Shown: positions 1 through 9,185 of the stretch, in pieces
Position numbering within the stretch: the first letter of the stretch is position 1
How the letters are laid out: every line of letters starts with the position of its first letter
From: Lentilactobacillus sp. SPB1-3
Lineage (GTDB): Bacteria > Bacillota > Bacilli > Lactobacillales > Lactobacillaceae
NCBI RefSeq assembly: GCF_026913205.2
Contig: NZ_CP168151.1
Span: 1,054,001 to 1,118,000 of the forward strand
DNA: 64,000 bases
Direction of reading: 5' to 3'
Position numbers and translations under genes: made by a program
Notes under the pieces: generated by a model
The model's input: the letters and a program-made list of their open reading frames with translations, nothing else
Told to the model about the DNA's origin: nothing
Databases searched by the model: none

Positions 1-917
1 GCAGTATTTCTGGTGAAGTAAGGACTAACTTTAGTAACAAAGTGACTGTTTTCCATTCTGTGTTGAGCAAACTGCACGTGACAAGTGCCTGTAATACCTA
101 GAGCATCCATAATTCGAAACGTTGCAGTTCGTAAACGTTGATACTCTTCGTTTAATAACGTTTGAGTAGGAGCAAATATAATCGAATCACCAGAGTGAAT
201 TCCGATGGGATCCATATCTTCCAATCCAGATACTAAAACTTTGTTTCCTTGTGCGTCACGAATACCAACCATTTCGATTTCTTTGTATCCCACAATACTT
301 TGCTCAATAGAGCAGCGTTTAATATAAGTTCTCTTAAAACTCACCTCAAGCGCTTCTTCTAGTTCCTCTGTATTATTACAAATGAACCGACTTGTATCGT
401 GGTTAGGAGAAATCGGCTTAACGATGACTGGGAAATCAACTTTGCGAACAAAATCGATGGCTTCGTCTTCATTGGCAACAATCACAGATTCAATTGTTCG
501 TTCATTGATTTGAGTTAATGTCCGTTTTAATTCGACGTTTTCTACGACCTTAGACAAGTTGGTATCTCGGACCCCGACCAAAGAAACATTATTTTCAGCC
601 AAAACACCACTTTCAGATAACTGCCAAGCGATTTGCATCGCTTTTAGGCCACCATTGGTGGGCATGATTGCATCTGGATGTTCCCGCTCAATAATATTTA
701 CCACGTTGGTGAAATTAACTTCTAGTACGAATACGTCAGCTGCCTGAATCTCTTCAGCCATGACTGAAAACGGATTGTTATCGATCAGTAAAATTTTGGC
801 ACCTGTTTTACGCAATGCCGATAGTCGTTCTAGTCCAGACGCATCAAATTCATTTTCGATGCCAACATTGGTTGGTCCACTGCCGATAATCAAAACTTTT
901 TTAATATCTAGAGGCAT
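1..917 (-). CDS. carB: Carbamoyl phosphate synthase large-chain paralog, degenerate (3' part cut by window edge)
   Basis: The first 305 codons of a CarB-like protein are visible; the rest lies beyond base 1. Overall colinearity with CarB is clear: an N-terminal IIGSGP motif, a PTNGG segment, and SGLEDMDPIGIHSGDSI followed by APTQTL. In active CarB the first ATP-grasp unit makes carboxyphosphate. Here the region matching the glycine-rich loop (RPSFTMGGSGGG in E. coli) reads KPISPNHDTSR (residues 167-177). The metal and ATP cluster IEMNPR reads TKVSPY (295-300). The EDRRRF arginine segment reads ENVELKR. The frame is open and the start ATG overlaps the end of carA by 17 bases, suggesting translational coupling. 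I infer that the first ATP site is dead; the second half cannot be judged here. Confidence 0.85.
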   Translation of the reverse strand, partial: MPLDIKKVLIIGSGPTNVGIENEFDASGLERLSALRKTGAKILLIDNNPFSVMAEEIQAADVFVLEVNFTNVVNIIEREHPDAIMPTNGGLKAMQIAWQLSESGVLAENNVSLVGVRDTNLSKVVENVELKRTLTQINERTIESVIVANEDEAIDFVRKVDFPVIVKPISPNHDTSRFICNNTEELEEALEVSFKRTYIKRCSIEQSIVGYKEIEMVGIRDAQGNKVLVSGLEDMDPIGIHSGDSIIFAPTQTLLNEEYQRLRTATFRIMDALGITGTCHVQFAQHRMENSHFVTKVSPYFTRNT

Positions 918-1992
918 TGTTTTCCCTTCTTCTGGCCATGATTTCTATAAAGTCATCGAATAAGTCAACACTATCTTTAGGTCCTGGCGCTCCATCAGGT
1001 GAAAATTGAACTGAAAACGCAGGATAATCTCGATGTCTTAATCCTTGAACCGTGCCATTAATTAAATCAATGTGCGTAATATAGAGGTTGTCATGATCGA
1101 TGGATTGCGAATCGACAACATATCCTTGTTCTTGACCTGAATAAAAAATTTCATTAGTAATAATTTCTCTAATTGGATGGTTACTACCGTGATGCTCAAT
1201 CGGTAACTTTTCGACATTAGCACCATTCGCCATGGCAAAGAGTTCATGACCCAAACCAATCGCAAACATAGGAACAGTTTGTTGAACTTCACGAATCATA
1301 TCCAAAACAGAATCCGGTAAACTAGCAGGATTACCAGGCCCAGTGGATAAAACAACTCCGTCTGGATCTAGGTCTAGAATTCGCTCACTTGAAAAATCTG
1401 CTGGAACAACCGTAATGTTACAATTTCTCTTCGATAATTCTCGAAGAATACCACTTTTCAATCCAAAGTCGACAACGATGACATTGTCACCATCACCAGG
1501 ATTTGCATATGGTCTGGCGGTAGCAACTTGAGATACCTGTTGATTAGTTAAGACGGTTGCATGTAACTGATCAAAAGCATGTTCGTCATCAACGTCGACA
1601 ATACTGGCCTTCATATTTCCAAACCTATGTAGATGATGAACTAATTCACGGGTATCAATATCATAGAGGCCCGGAATCTTATGCAATTTTAAATAACGAT
1701 CAAGCGAAATACGCTTGAATTGATCTGTTGTTAAGTTTTCATATTCCCGTACTATCACACCTTTAGCAGTTGGTAATACGGATTCATATGCGTTTTGAGC
1801 CAAACCAGTATTTCCAATCGACGGCTGGGTAAATACAATAATTTGGTTATGATAAATTTGATTAGAAATTATTTCCTGGTAGCCATTCATCGTTGAATTA
1901 ACAACAATTTCACCGGTCGTTGTAGAAGCCGCACCGAATGCTTTGCCACGGTATGACGTGCCATCTTCAAGAATCAAATATCTATCTGCCAT
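901..1992 (-). CDS. carA: Carbamoyl phosphate synthase small-chain paralog without glutaminase triad
   Basis: 363 residues, the usual CarA length, with the CarA-type N-terminal domain (LEDGTSYRGKAFG, then TMNGYQEI) and a C-terminal class I glutamine amidotransferase fold (VVDFGLKSGILREL, LSTGPGNP). The nucleophile elbow, normally G-I-C-L-G-H-Q, reads AIGLGHE, so the catalytic Cys is Gly246. The HPE pair that completes the triad reads S331-P-D333. All three catalytic residues are therefore replaced and ammonia release from glutamine is not expected. SD AGGTG precedes the ATG. It lies 21 bases after pyrR and overlaps carB. Probably a paralog retained for a non-catalytic role; a true CPS, if present, would be elsewhere in the genome. 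Confidence 0.9.
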   Translation of the reverse strand: MADRYLILEDGTSYRGKAFGAASTTTGEIVVNSTMNGYQEIISNQIYHNQIIVFTQPSIGNTGLAQNAYESVLPTAKGVIVREYENLTTDQFKRISLDRYLKLHKIPGLYDIDTRELVHHLHRFGNMKASIVDVDDEHAFDQLHATVLTNQQVSQVATARPYANPGDGDNVIVVDFGLKSGILRELSKRNCNITVVPADFSSERILDLDPDGVVLSTGPGNPASLPDSVLDMIREVQQTVPMFAIGLGHELFAMANGANVEKLPIEHHGSNHPIREIITNEIFYSGQEQGYVVDSQSIDHDNLYITHIDLINGTVQGLRHRDYPAFSVQFSPDGAPGPKDSVDLFDDFIEIMARRRENNASRY

Positions 1993-2013
1993 ACCACACC
2001 TCGTTTGTAATAA

Positions 2014-2559
<546 letters not shown>

Positions 2560-2606
2560 TTAAAAAGTAAGTTCTAATTCAGAATAATTTATATTAAAGA
2601 TTTATG

Positions 2607-3512
2607 TCACATCGGGATTTCGGTTGCGGCCAATTTTTTGAGTTGTTTCTCAAAAAAATCAGGAAGAGGTGCTGAAAAAATCATCAACTCGCCAGTTTTC
2701 GGATGCTCAAATCCTAACTCCTGTGCATGTAAAAATTGCCCATGATCACCGACAACTTTCTTCGGCCCATACAGTGGGTCACCTAATAATGGATGTCCAA
2801 TATACTTCAAGTGTACCCTAATTTGATGAGTTCGTCCCGTCTCTAATCGACATTCGATCAAAGTGTATTTTTCAAATCGTTTAATCACTGAAAAATGAGT
2901 AATCGCTGGTCGACCATCATCCACTATAGCTTGCTTTTTCCGATCACTCTTTGATCGACCGATTGGGGCATTGATGACACCCTGGTCCTCTTTAATTGTT
3001 CCATAGACTAATGCAACATATTTTCGTAAATTCTTTTGCTCTTTCAGTTGAGCTGACAGTTCAGCATGAGCTTGATCATTTTTAGCTACCATTAACAGTC
3101 CTGAAGTATCTTTATCGATTCTATGAACAATTCCTGGTCTAAATTCGCCATTGATCGTCGACAATGGGCTGTGAGCTAATAAGCCATTAACCAGAGTGTG
3201 ATTTTCATGTCCAGCTGATGGATGCACTACCATTCCAGAAGGTTTGTTGACCACAATAACGTCACTATCTTCATATACGATATCCAGGTCCATTTTCTCT
3301 GGTATTAGATCAATTTCTTGAGGTTCTTCGTTAACGATAGTTATTTTATCGCCAGCAGACACTTTATATTTAGGTTTCACCACCGCTTCATTAACCGAAA
3401 CGCTACCTTCATCACTCAATTTTTTTGCTCGTGACCTAGAAATACTTGGTTCTATCTCAGCGATGACTTTATCAATTCGCCCAGTTTGATCAGTTACTTG
3501 TAATTTTATCAT
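2607..3512 (-). CDS. rluD: RluD-family 23S rRNA pseudouridine synthase
   Basis: 301 residues. An N-terminal S4 RNA-binding domain (RAKKLSDEGSVSVN at about 28-41) is followed by the RluA/RluD catalytic domain. The signature HRIDKDTSGLLMVAKN (about 131-146) contains the catalytic Asp, and GRTHQIRVH follows at about 227-235. The family isomerises uridines in large-subunit rRNA. It starts only 3 bases after the lspA stop, as in the common lspA-rluD-pyrR order of Firmicutes (ylyB in Bacillus). The exact target uridines cannot be told from sequence. Confidence 0.92.
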   Translation of the reverse strand: MIKLQVTDQTGRIDKVIAEIEPSISRSRAKKLSDEGSVSVNEAVVKPKYKVSAGDKITIVNEEPQEIDLIPEKMDLDIVYEDSDVIVVNKPSGMVVHPSAGHENHTLVNGLLAHSPLSTINGEFRPGIVHRIDKDTSGLLMVAKNDQAHAELSAQLKEQKNLRKYVALVYGTIKEDQGVINAPIGRSKSDRKKQAIVDDGRPAITHFSVIKRFEKYTLIECRLETGRTHQIRVHLKYIGHPLLGDPLYGPKKVVGDHGQFLHAQELGFEHPKTGELMIFSAPLPDFFEKQLKKLAATEIPM

Positions 3513-3515
3513 TAA

Positions 3516-3953
3516 TTAATCCCTTACAATCTTAATCGCAAGAATAATAATTCCAACGGTTAAAAACATATCTGCACAGTTAAAAATCGGAAAGTTGATA
3601 AAATCCAATTGGAACATATCAACTACATATCCATTTAAAATTCTGTCTATTAAATTACCTAAAGTTCCAGCTAATAGCAAAGTTAAACTAATCTGGTAGA
3701 CCGTCTGTCCTTTAAATTTGAACAAATAATAAATTATGAATGCGGCAGCAACAAGAGCAATTACCACAAACAGCCATCTCTGACCTGTCAACATACTCCA
3801 TGCAGCACCGTCATTGTTTAATCGTGTGATAGAAAAAACACCACTGATTACGGAGTTGACCTGACCAAGTTGCAAGTGACTTACGACCTGACTTTTTACT
3901 ATCTGATCAATTCCGATTAGTAAAGCACTAATCAATACATATATAAATGGCAT
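3516..3953 (-). CDS. lspA: Lipoprotein signal peptidase (signal peptidase II)
   Basis: 145 residues with four hydrophobic segments. The conserved blocks are DQIVK near residue 16, TRLNNDGAAWSML, GNLIDRI and FNCADMFLTVG; the two aspartates of the last two blocks are the catalytic pair of this aspartyl protease. It removes signal peptides from prolipoproteins after lipid attachment, in the cytoplasmic membrane. It sits 11 bases after fhs and 3 bases before rluD, so it is co-transcribed. Confidence 0.95.
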   Translation of the reverse strand: MPFIYVLISALLIGIDQIVKSQVVSHLQLGQVNSVISGVFSITRLNNDGAAWSMLTGQRWLFVVIALVAAAFIIYYLFKFKGQTVYQISLTLLLAGTLGNLIDRILNGYVVDMFQLDFINFPIFNCADMFLTVGIIILAIKIVRD

Positions 3954-3964
3954 AATATTCCTCT

Positions 3965-5623
3965 CTAGAACAATCCTGTAATTTTGCCATTTTCATCAAT
4001 ATCCATATTCAAAGCAGCTGGATGAGTTGGCAAACCAGGCATAGTCAATACTTTTCCAGTCAAGGCAACAATAAAGCCCGCTCCTGAACGAATCAATAAG
4101 TCAGAAACATGAATGGTAAAGTCTGTGGGAGCGCCCAACACTTTAGGATCATCAGTGAATGAATATTGAGTTTTAGCCATACATACAGGTAATTTGTCAT
4201 AACCCATTTTCTTGATTTTCTTTAGCTGAGTTTTAGCCTTGCTAGACAATTCTACATGGGCCCCACCATAAATCTTGGTGACAATTTTATCCATTTTAGA
4301 TTCGATACTGTCGTCCGCTTCGTAAACTGGAGTAAAATCTTTTGATTCGTTGACTGCAGAAAGAACTCCCTTGGCTAAATCGATAGCGCCTTTACCACCC
4401 TTGGCAAAGTTTTCAGAAATATAGGTCGATAATCCCAAATTATCTTTAATTAACTTGGTCAATAATTCAACTTCAGCGTCGGTATCCGTATTAAATTTAT
4501 TGATAGTAACAACAACTGGTACATTAAATCTACACATTGATCTAACATGACGGTATAAATTAGCAGCTCCCTCTTCAAGAGCTTGTAGATTCTCTGTAGT
4601 TAACTCGTTTTTGTCCATGCCACCATTTAGCTTTAAAGCTCTAATCGTAGCTACAACTACAACACAATCTGGTGTCTTACCCAGTTTAGGAGTAACGATA
4701 TCCATGAATTTTTCAGCACCTAAATCAGAACCAAAACCGGCTTCGGTCAATGCAATATCTCCATAATGCATTGCGGCTTTGGTTGCTAAAATACTGTTAC
4801 AACCATGGGCGATGTTAGCAAATGGTCCTCCATGAATAAAAGCTGGAGTATGTTCAATTGTTTGAACCAAATTTGGTTTGATTGCGTCTTTTAGTAGTAA
4901 TGTTAGTGCCCCTTGAACCTTTAAATCGCGAACATAAATTGGTTCACGATCATATGTATAACCAATTAAAATATTAGCAATTCTTTCTTTTAAATCGATG
5001 AGGTCCGTTGATAAACAAAGAATGGCCATCAACTCACTAGCAACTGTGATATCAAAACCATCTTGGCGAGGAACTCCTGAAGTACGTCCGCCTAGTCCAA
5101 CAACAGTTTGTCTTAATTCACGGTCATTAACGTCTAGTACCCGTTTCCACTCGATTTGTCTAGGATCGATATTTAATTCATTACCATGATGAATATGGTT
5201 ATCGATCAATGCAGCTAGTGTATTATGCGCCTCAGTAAGTGCGTGAAAATCACCAGTAAAGTGAAGATTGATATCCTCCATAGGAACGACTTGAGAATAT
5301 CCACCACCAGTGGCTCCACCCTTCATACCCATGACTGGTCCAAGAGAAGGCTCTCTTAGAGCCAACACAGGATTTGCACCAAGTTCAGTCAATGCATCAC
5401 CTAGACCGACGGTTAAAGTTGTTTTTCCTTCTCCGGCAGCTGTCGGATTGATTGAAGTAACAAGCACCAATTTACCTTGATTATCATCAACGTTTTTTAA
5501 AGAAACTTTGGCTTTATAATGGCCGTATGGTTCTAAATCTTGGTTTTCAATACCGATTTTCTTTGCAATTTCACTAATTGGTTGTAATTCTGCATTTTGG
5601 GAAATCTCTACATCACTTTTCAA
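3965..5623 (-). CDS. fhs: Formate-tetrahydrofolate ligase
   Basis: 552 residues from a TTG start chosen because GGAGG lies 7 bases upstream; an ATG 33 bases further upstream has no SD and would overlap the preceding gene. The ATP loop [10 protein letters not shown] (about 60-69) and [18 protein letters not shown] mark the family. The enzyme makes 10-formyl-tetrahydrofolate from formate, ATP and tetrahydrofolate, feeding purine synthesis and initiator tRNA formylation. It follows the ebsA-like gene by one base. Confidence 0.96.
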   Translation of the reverse strand: MKSDVEISQNAELQPISEIAKKIGIENQDLEPYGHYKAKVSLKNVDDNQGKLVLVTSINPTAAGEGKTTLTVGLGDALTELGANPVLALREPSLGPVMGMKGGATGGGYSQVVPMEDINLHFTGDFHALTEAHNTLAALIDNHIHHGNELNIDPRQIEWKRVLDVNDRELRQTVVGLGGRTSGVPRQDGFDITVASELMAILCLSTDLIDLKERIANILIGYTYDREPIYVRDLKVQGALTLLLKDAIKPNLVQTIEHTPAFIHGGPFANIAHGCNSILATKAAMHYGDIALTEAGFGSDLGAEKFMDIVTPKLGKTPDCVVVVATIRALKLNGGMDKNELTTENLQALEEGAANLYRHVRSMCRFNVPVVVTINKFNTDTDAEVELLTKLIKDNLGLSTYISENFAKGGKGAIDLAKGVLSAVNESKDFTPVYEADDSIESKMDKIVTKIYGGAHVELSSKAKTQLKKIKKMGYDKLPVCMAKTQYSFTDDPKVLGAPTDFTIHVSDLLIRSGAGFIVALTGKVLTMPGLPTHPAALNMDIDENGKITGLF

Positions 5624-5624
5624 A

Positions 5625-6029
5625 TTAATTCCTCCTCTTGTTTTGCGCCTCAGCAATTAAACTGCTGATTTCAATTACTGAATTAGAAGGTAAAATAAAA
5701 CTATATATTTTACCCTGGGCAACAAATCCTAACTGGTATTTATTTGTTTGCACATTGGTAATTTCATCTAAATCAGCGACTAACCACTTGGGATTAATGA
5801 TTCGTCCCACGACTAAGGTGCCATCTTCAATGGAAATCTTGCGAAAATGAATTTCTGACCAACTAATGAAGGCAAACATAACGAAACAGGCTAATGTAAT
5901 CCATTGAAAATGAGTGATCTCTAACCAAATAATTACTCCGATAAAAAATACTGCTAACGTCCAACTCCAACAGATAATACTGCTTAATGGGTTGGGCTGA
6001 TATAAAAATCGTCTTTTTTGCGTTATCAT
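5625..6029 (-). CDS. ebsA: EbsA-like small membrane protein
   Basis: 134 residues: a short basic N-terminus, two hydrophobic helices (about 17-38 and 41-57), then a soluble domain rich in beta-type residues ([16 protein letters not shown] and onward). Size, topology and its place beside an RNase H-like gene resemble the EbsA family of lactobacilli and enterococci, but I recognise it by pattern only. SD AGGAG precedes the ATG. Its end carries the SD of fhs. Function is not established; a PH-like domain protein of another family is possible. Confidence 0.6.
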   Translation of the reverse strand: MITQKRRFLYQPNPLSSIICWSWTLAVFFIGVIIWLEITHFQWITLACFVMFAFISWSEIHFRKISIEDGTLVVGRIINPKWLVADLDEITNVQTNKYQLGFVAQGKIYSFILPSNSVIEISSLIAEAQNKRRN

Positions 6030-6064
6030 GTTTTTAAAACTCCTTAGGAAGTGAGACCTTATTA

Positions 6065-6457
6065 ATGATTAAACTATATACTGATGCTGCAGTAAACAGA
6101 AAATACCAAAAAAGTGCTGCAGGAATCTTAATTATTAAAAATTCTAAACAAATTCAACTATCGAAGCCGTTGTCTACAACTGATAATCACGAAGCAGAAT
6201 TTCAGGCAGCTTTACTTGGATTCCAACAAATTAGTCAAACTAATGAATCAGAAATTATCTTTTTTTATACGGATAGCAAAATAGTCGCTGAGGCCATTGA
6301 TAAACAATATGCTAAACATTATCAAACATATGTTGATCAAATAATTGAGATTCAATCAACCATTGGCACCGTAATTACTGAATGGATTCCAGATAAAGAA
6401 AATAAAGGAGCCCATAATTTAGCATTACAGGCTCTTCATCATTTGGAACGAATATAG
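6065..6457 (+). CDS. RNase HI-like protein (RVT_3 type)
   Basis: 130 residues of ribonuclease H fold. Acidic residues line up with the family: Asp7 in LYTDAA, Glu in HEAEFQA (about 45) and Asp in FYTDSK (about 69). The fourth position, usually Asp in an AD-x-LA motif, reads AHNLA. No N-terminal hybrid-binding domain is present. Such YpdQ/YpeP-type proteins are thought to cleave RNA in RNA-DNA hybrids, but activity is not assured with the altered last site. It is divergent from ebsA with 35 bases between them, and its last 19 bases overlap the 3' end of the convergent oxidoreductase gene. Confidence 0.8.
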   Translation: MIKLYTDAAVNRKYQKSAAGILIIKNSKQIQLSKPLSTTDNHEAEFQAALLGFQQISQTNESEIIFFYTDSKIVAEAIDKQYAKHYQTYVDQIIEIQSTIGTVITEWIPDKENKGAHNLALQALHHLERI

Positions 6458-7545
6458 GTATCGACTGGTTTTGTAAATAATTCTAAAGCTTGTGGCGCCG
6501 TTTGGAAAATAATCCAATCGGCAATTTTTTTGCCAATGATCGGTCCAGTTGTAAGTCCTGATGAACCTAACCCACCAGCCACAAAGACATTTAGCTTTGG
6601 CGTTAATTTGCCAAAGAATGGGGCAAAATCAGATGTATACCCTCTTGTTCCAACCCGAATTGCAACCTGAGTTGCTGAATTCAATTCTGGAATGAACTTA
6701 CTGCCACTCTCAGTTAGTTCCTCAATTTCGTTTTCAGTTGGCTCTAAATCAAATCCTTGATCATTTTCATGAGTGGCACCAATAGTAACAATACCATCTT
6801 TGAATGGAATAATATCATTTTCAGATTCCGGCATCATAACTGGTAAACGATCAGTATTTTTATCAGTAAGTCGAAAATCGACTAATTGTCCCTTTTGAGG
6901 TCGGATATCAACTTCATATCCCAGAGGTGTCAACAATTCTTTCAAAAATGCTCCAGGAGCCAACACCAAATAATCAAATTTTGATCTCTCATCGCCAAGA
7001 ATGACTTCGTTATTATTTGAAATTTTCACTCGGTGCTTAACTGTGGTCATTCCGTTACCTTCAGCTGCCGAAATCAAGTGATTTACTAGCTTTTGACCAT
7101 TAATTTTAGCGCCACCAGATACGTAAATTCCTGATTCGTCACAATTTACGATTGGCATGATCGCTTCAATTTCGTCTGCAGTTAATTTTTTGACAGTGCC
7201 GATGGCTTTGGTATCTTGCAATCGACTCATCGCCAAATTGTATAAATCGTCGACGGCCGCATCATCTTTTCGAGTAACAATGGTTCCCGTTTGCTCGTAA
7301 ATATTTTCATCCAAATTAGCATCGTCAACTAATTGTTCATAGAACTCGGCACCAGCAGAAGCTAAATTATACCACCGTTTATTTCTTCTTTTTGACAACC
7401 ATGGTGAAATAATTCCAGATGCCGCCTTGGTTGCTTGGCCATGTGAATCATCAAATAGTGTGACCTGCAAATCAGAATCTTGTGCTAAATAGTATGCAGC
7501 GGTGGCACCAATAATTCCACCACCAATAACAGCAACTGTTCTCAT
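6439..7545 (-). CDS. FAD-dependent amino-acid oxidase family protein (DAO family)
   Basis: 368 residues. The N-terminal dinucleotide-binding motif VIGGGIIGATAAYYLA (about 5-20) and the late VAGGLGSSGLTTGPIIG segment are typical of the D-amino acid / glycine oxidase family. The substrate cannot be read from the sequence; D-amino acids, glycine or sarcosine are possible. SD AGGAGG is present. It follows the RlmL-like methyltransferase by 9 bases, so the two are likely co-transcribed. Confidence 0.85.
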   Translation of the reverse strand: MRTVAVIGGGIIGATAAYYLAQDSDLQVTLFDDSHGQATKAASGIISPWLSKRRNKRWYNLASAGAEFYEQLVDDANLDENIYEQTGTIVTRKDDAAVDDLYNLAMSRLQDTKAIGTVKKLTADEIEAIMPIVNCDESGIYVSGGAKINGQKLVNHLISAAEGNGMTTVKHRVKISNNNEVILGDERSKFDYLVLAPGAFLKELLTPLGYEVDIRPQKGQLVDFRLTDKNTDRLPVMMPESENDIIPFKDGIVTIGATHENDQGFDLEPTENEIEELTESGSKFIPELNSATQVAIRVGTRGYTSDFAPFFGKLTPKLNVFVAGGLGSSGLTTGPIIGKKIADWIIFQTAPQALELFTKPVDTYIRSK

Positions 7546-7554
7546 AGCGGCCTC

Positions 7555-8691
7555 CTATTTACGATTGTGGTTTCTTTGTGCCCAAAATTGGAAATAATCC
7601 GTTCTTAAGGCACCGTTGTATAATTTACGTTTTTTGGTAGCCTTTTGACCATAATACTTTTCAAAGTCCAAATCAGAAGTGATGATATATTTTGACCAAT
7701 CGGTTAATGGGGCAAATGCTTGGCCCATTTGACGGTAAAGCTGGTGAACTTGTTCTTGTTCACTCATACGTTCACCATAAGGTGGGTTGGCAACCATTAC
7801 TCCACCAGTTAAATCAGTTTTAAAATCAGCAATGGCAACTTGTTTAAATTGAATGTCTTGGGTCAAACCAACTTCACGAGCATTAGTTTTAGCGATTTCG
7901 ATCATTGAGCCATCAATATCAGAAGCATGAATTTCTAACGGTGTGTCATAATCAGCTAAATCATCAGCTCGATCACGTTCATTTTCAATGATACTCTTAT
8001 CCATAAAACCAAATTGTTCAAATGCAAAATCTCGATTGAAGCCAGGAGCAAGATTTCTACCAATTAGTGCGGCTTCAATTGGTAATGTACCTGAACCACA
8101 GAATGGATCCCAAAAGGGCATGTCTTTGTGCCAATTAGTTAAGAGAATCAATGCGGCAGCCAAATTTTCTTTTAATGGCGCAGTTCCTTTTTCAACTCTG
8201 TATCCACGTTTAAACAAGGATGATCCAGTAGTATCCAATGTCAAAATGACATGATCTTTGTTAATTGCGACTTCTAATGGATACTTGGCGCCAGTTTCTG
8301 GCAATCTCGTAGTTCGATGATACACATTAGAAAGTGAGGTTACGATGGCTTTCTTAGTGATAGCTTGGACATCTGGCACACTGTGTAACGTTGACTTTTG
8401 AGATTTTCCTTCAACAGGAAATGCTGCGTCCATTGGTAAATAGTTTTCCCAAGGAATAGTAGCAGTTTGATCAAATAGTTCAGTAAAAGATTTTGCTTCA
8501 AACTCATCCACGATGATTTTGACACGATCTGCCACTCTCAACCAAAGATTAGTTCTGACGATATCAGTTTCATCTCCACTGAACCTTACTCGACCATTTT
8601 CGGTCTGAACAGTATAGCCCATATCCTTAAGCTCATTCGCCACAAGTGATTCAACACCGGCAGCACACGTTGCAATTAAATTAAATTTCAT
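7555..8691 (-). CDS. RlmL-like 23S rRNA guanine-N2 methyltransferase (YpsC type)
   Basis: 378 residues. An N-terminal ferredoxin-like and THUMP RNA-binding part (about 1-155) is followed by a Rossmann SAM-dependent methyltransferase with PFWDPFCGSGTLPIEAALI and the catalytic NPPYGERM motif typical of base-amino methylation. The location just downstream of rnpB and gpsB matches B. subtilis ypsC. It corresponds to the N-terminal half of E. coli RlmL, expected to make m2G in 23S rRNA. The SD is weak (GGGATAG). Confidence 0.9.
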   Translation of the reverse strand: MKFNLIATCAAGVESLVANELKDMGYTVQTENGRVRFSGDETDIVRTNLWLRVADRVKIIVDEFEAKSFTELFDQTATIPWENYLPMDAAFPVEGKSQKSTLHSVPDVQAITKKAIVTSLSNVYHRTTRLPETGAKYPLEVAINKDHVILTLDTTGSSLFKRGYRVEKGTAPLKENLAAALILLTNWHKDMPFWDPFCGSGTLPIEAALIGRNLAPGFNRDFAFEQFGFMDKSIIENERDRADDLADYDTPLEIHASDIDGSMIEIAKTNAREVGLTQDIQFKQVAIADFKTDLTGGVMVANPPYGERMSEQEQVHQLYRQMGQAFAPLTDWSKYIITSDLDFEKYYGQKATKKRKLYNGALRTDYFQFWAQRNHNRK

Positions 8692-8739
8692 ATATATCTA
8701 TCCCGATTCTTTTTTTAATTATTTTTAGGTAATAAAAAA

Positions 8740-8757
8740 GTGGGAGCAAGCTCCCAC
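8740..8757 (-). terminator. Rho-independent terminator of rnpB
   Basis: On the minus strand GTGGGAG, a CTTG loop and CTCCCAC are followed by TTTTTTATT. It lies immediately downstream of the RNase P RNA and ends that transcript before the RlmL-like gene. Confidence 0.9.
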
Positions 8758-8767
8758 AAATTCCTGA

Positions 8768-9158
8768 ATGGTGTAAATCCCTGTAAGCCATGTTTTGTGC
8801 TTATCAATTCCCCAGGACAGGAACGACAAGTAGTAATCATCTATCTCGAAAGCAATAAAGCTTTCCCCCCACACTTGGTTTGTTTTCCGTGTGTGAAGCT
8901 CCCCTACCAAAGTTTGGGTTTCCCGCTCGAGGGGTTTACCGCGTTCCAACAATTAAGTTTCCCTAATTACTCGTCTCTGTGGCACCTTAAGGATCGCTAG
9001 CATAGTCTGACGACCTTAGCCTTAAATCCGCCGTAACTCGTTAGAGTCCCCCGGCTTATTTTTTCACCGAGCACGAACACTACAGGCATTGCAGCCTGTG
9101 CGAGCATGGACTTTCCTCAGCTATCATAAAGATAGCCGCAATTACTCAGGATTTACAC
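8768..9158 (-). ncRNA. rnpB: RNase P RNA, Bacillus-type (class B)
   Basis: The RNA subunit of ribonuclease P matures tRNA 5' ends. Minus-strand signatures include GAGGAAAGTCCATGCTCGC near the 5' end, GTAGTGTTCGTGC, AACGCGGTAAACCCCTCGAG, GGAAACCCAAA and, near the 3' end, ACAAAACATGGCTTACAG. Terminal segments TGGTGTAAATCC and GGATTTACACCA pair as helix P1. The position between gpsB and the ypsC homolog is conserved in Firmicutes. Ends are estimated from P1, the upstream TATAAT and the downstream terminator. Open frames across it (for example 8725-8952) are not genes. Confidence 0.97.
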
Positions 9159-9161
9159 CAT

Positions 9162-9185
9162 ATTATATTAGAGTCTATGAGACTC
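9162..9185 (-). promoter_or_regulatory. rnpB -10 region with an overlapping inverted repeat
   Basis: TATAAT (9162-9167, minus) starts directly after the gpsB stop codon, placing a start site at about 9155-9157, which agrees with helix P1. A perfect inverted repeat GAGTCT-CAT-AGACTC (9171-9185) fills much of the spacer inside the gpsB coding end. No good -35 box is visible. Confidence 0.5.

Noticed and set aside
1-1992. Calling carA-carB a pseudogene pair
   Set aside because: Both visible frames are open, with good SD sites and a coupled overlap; substitutions are concentrated in catalytic motifs rather than spread as stops or frameshifts.
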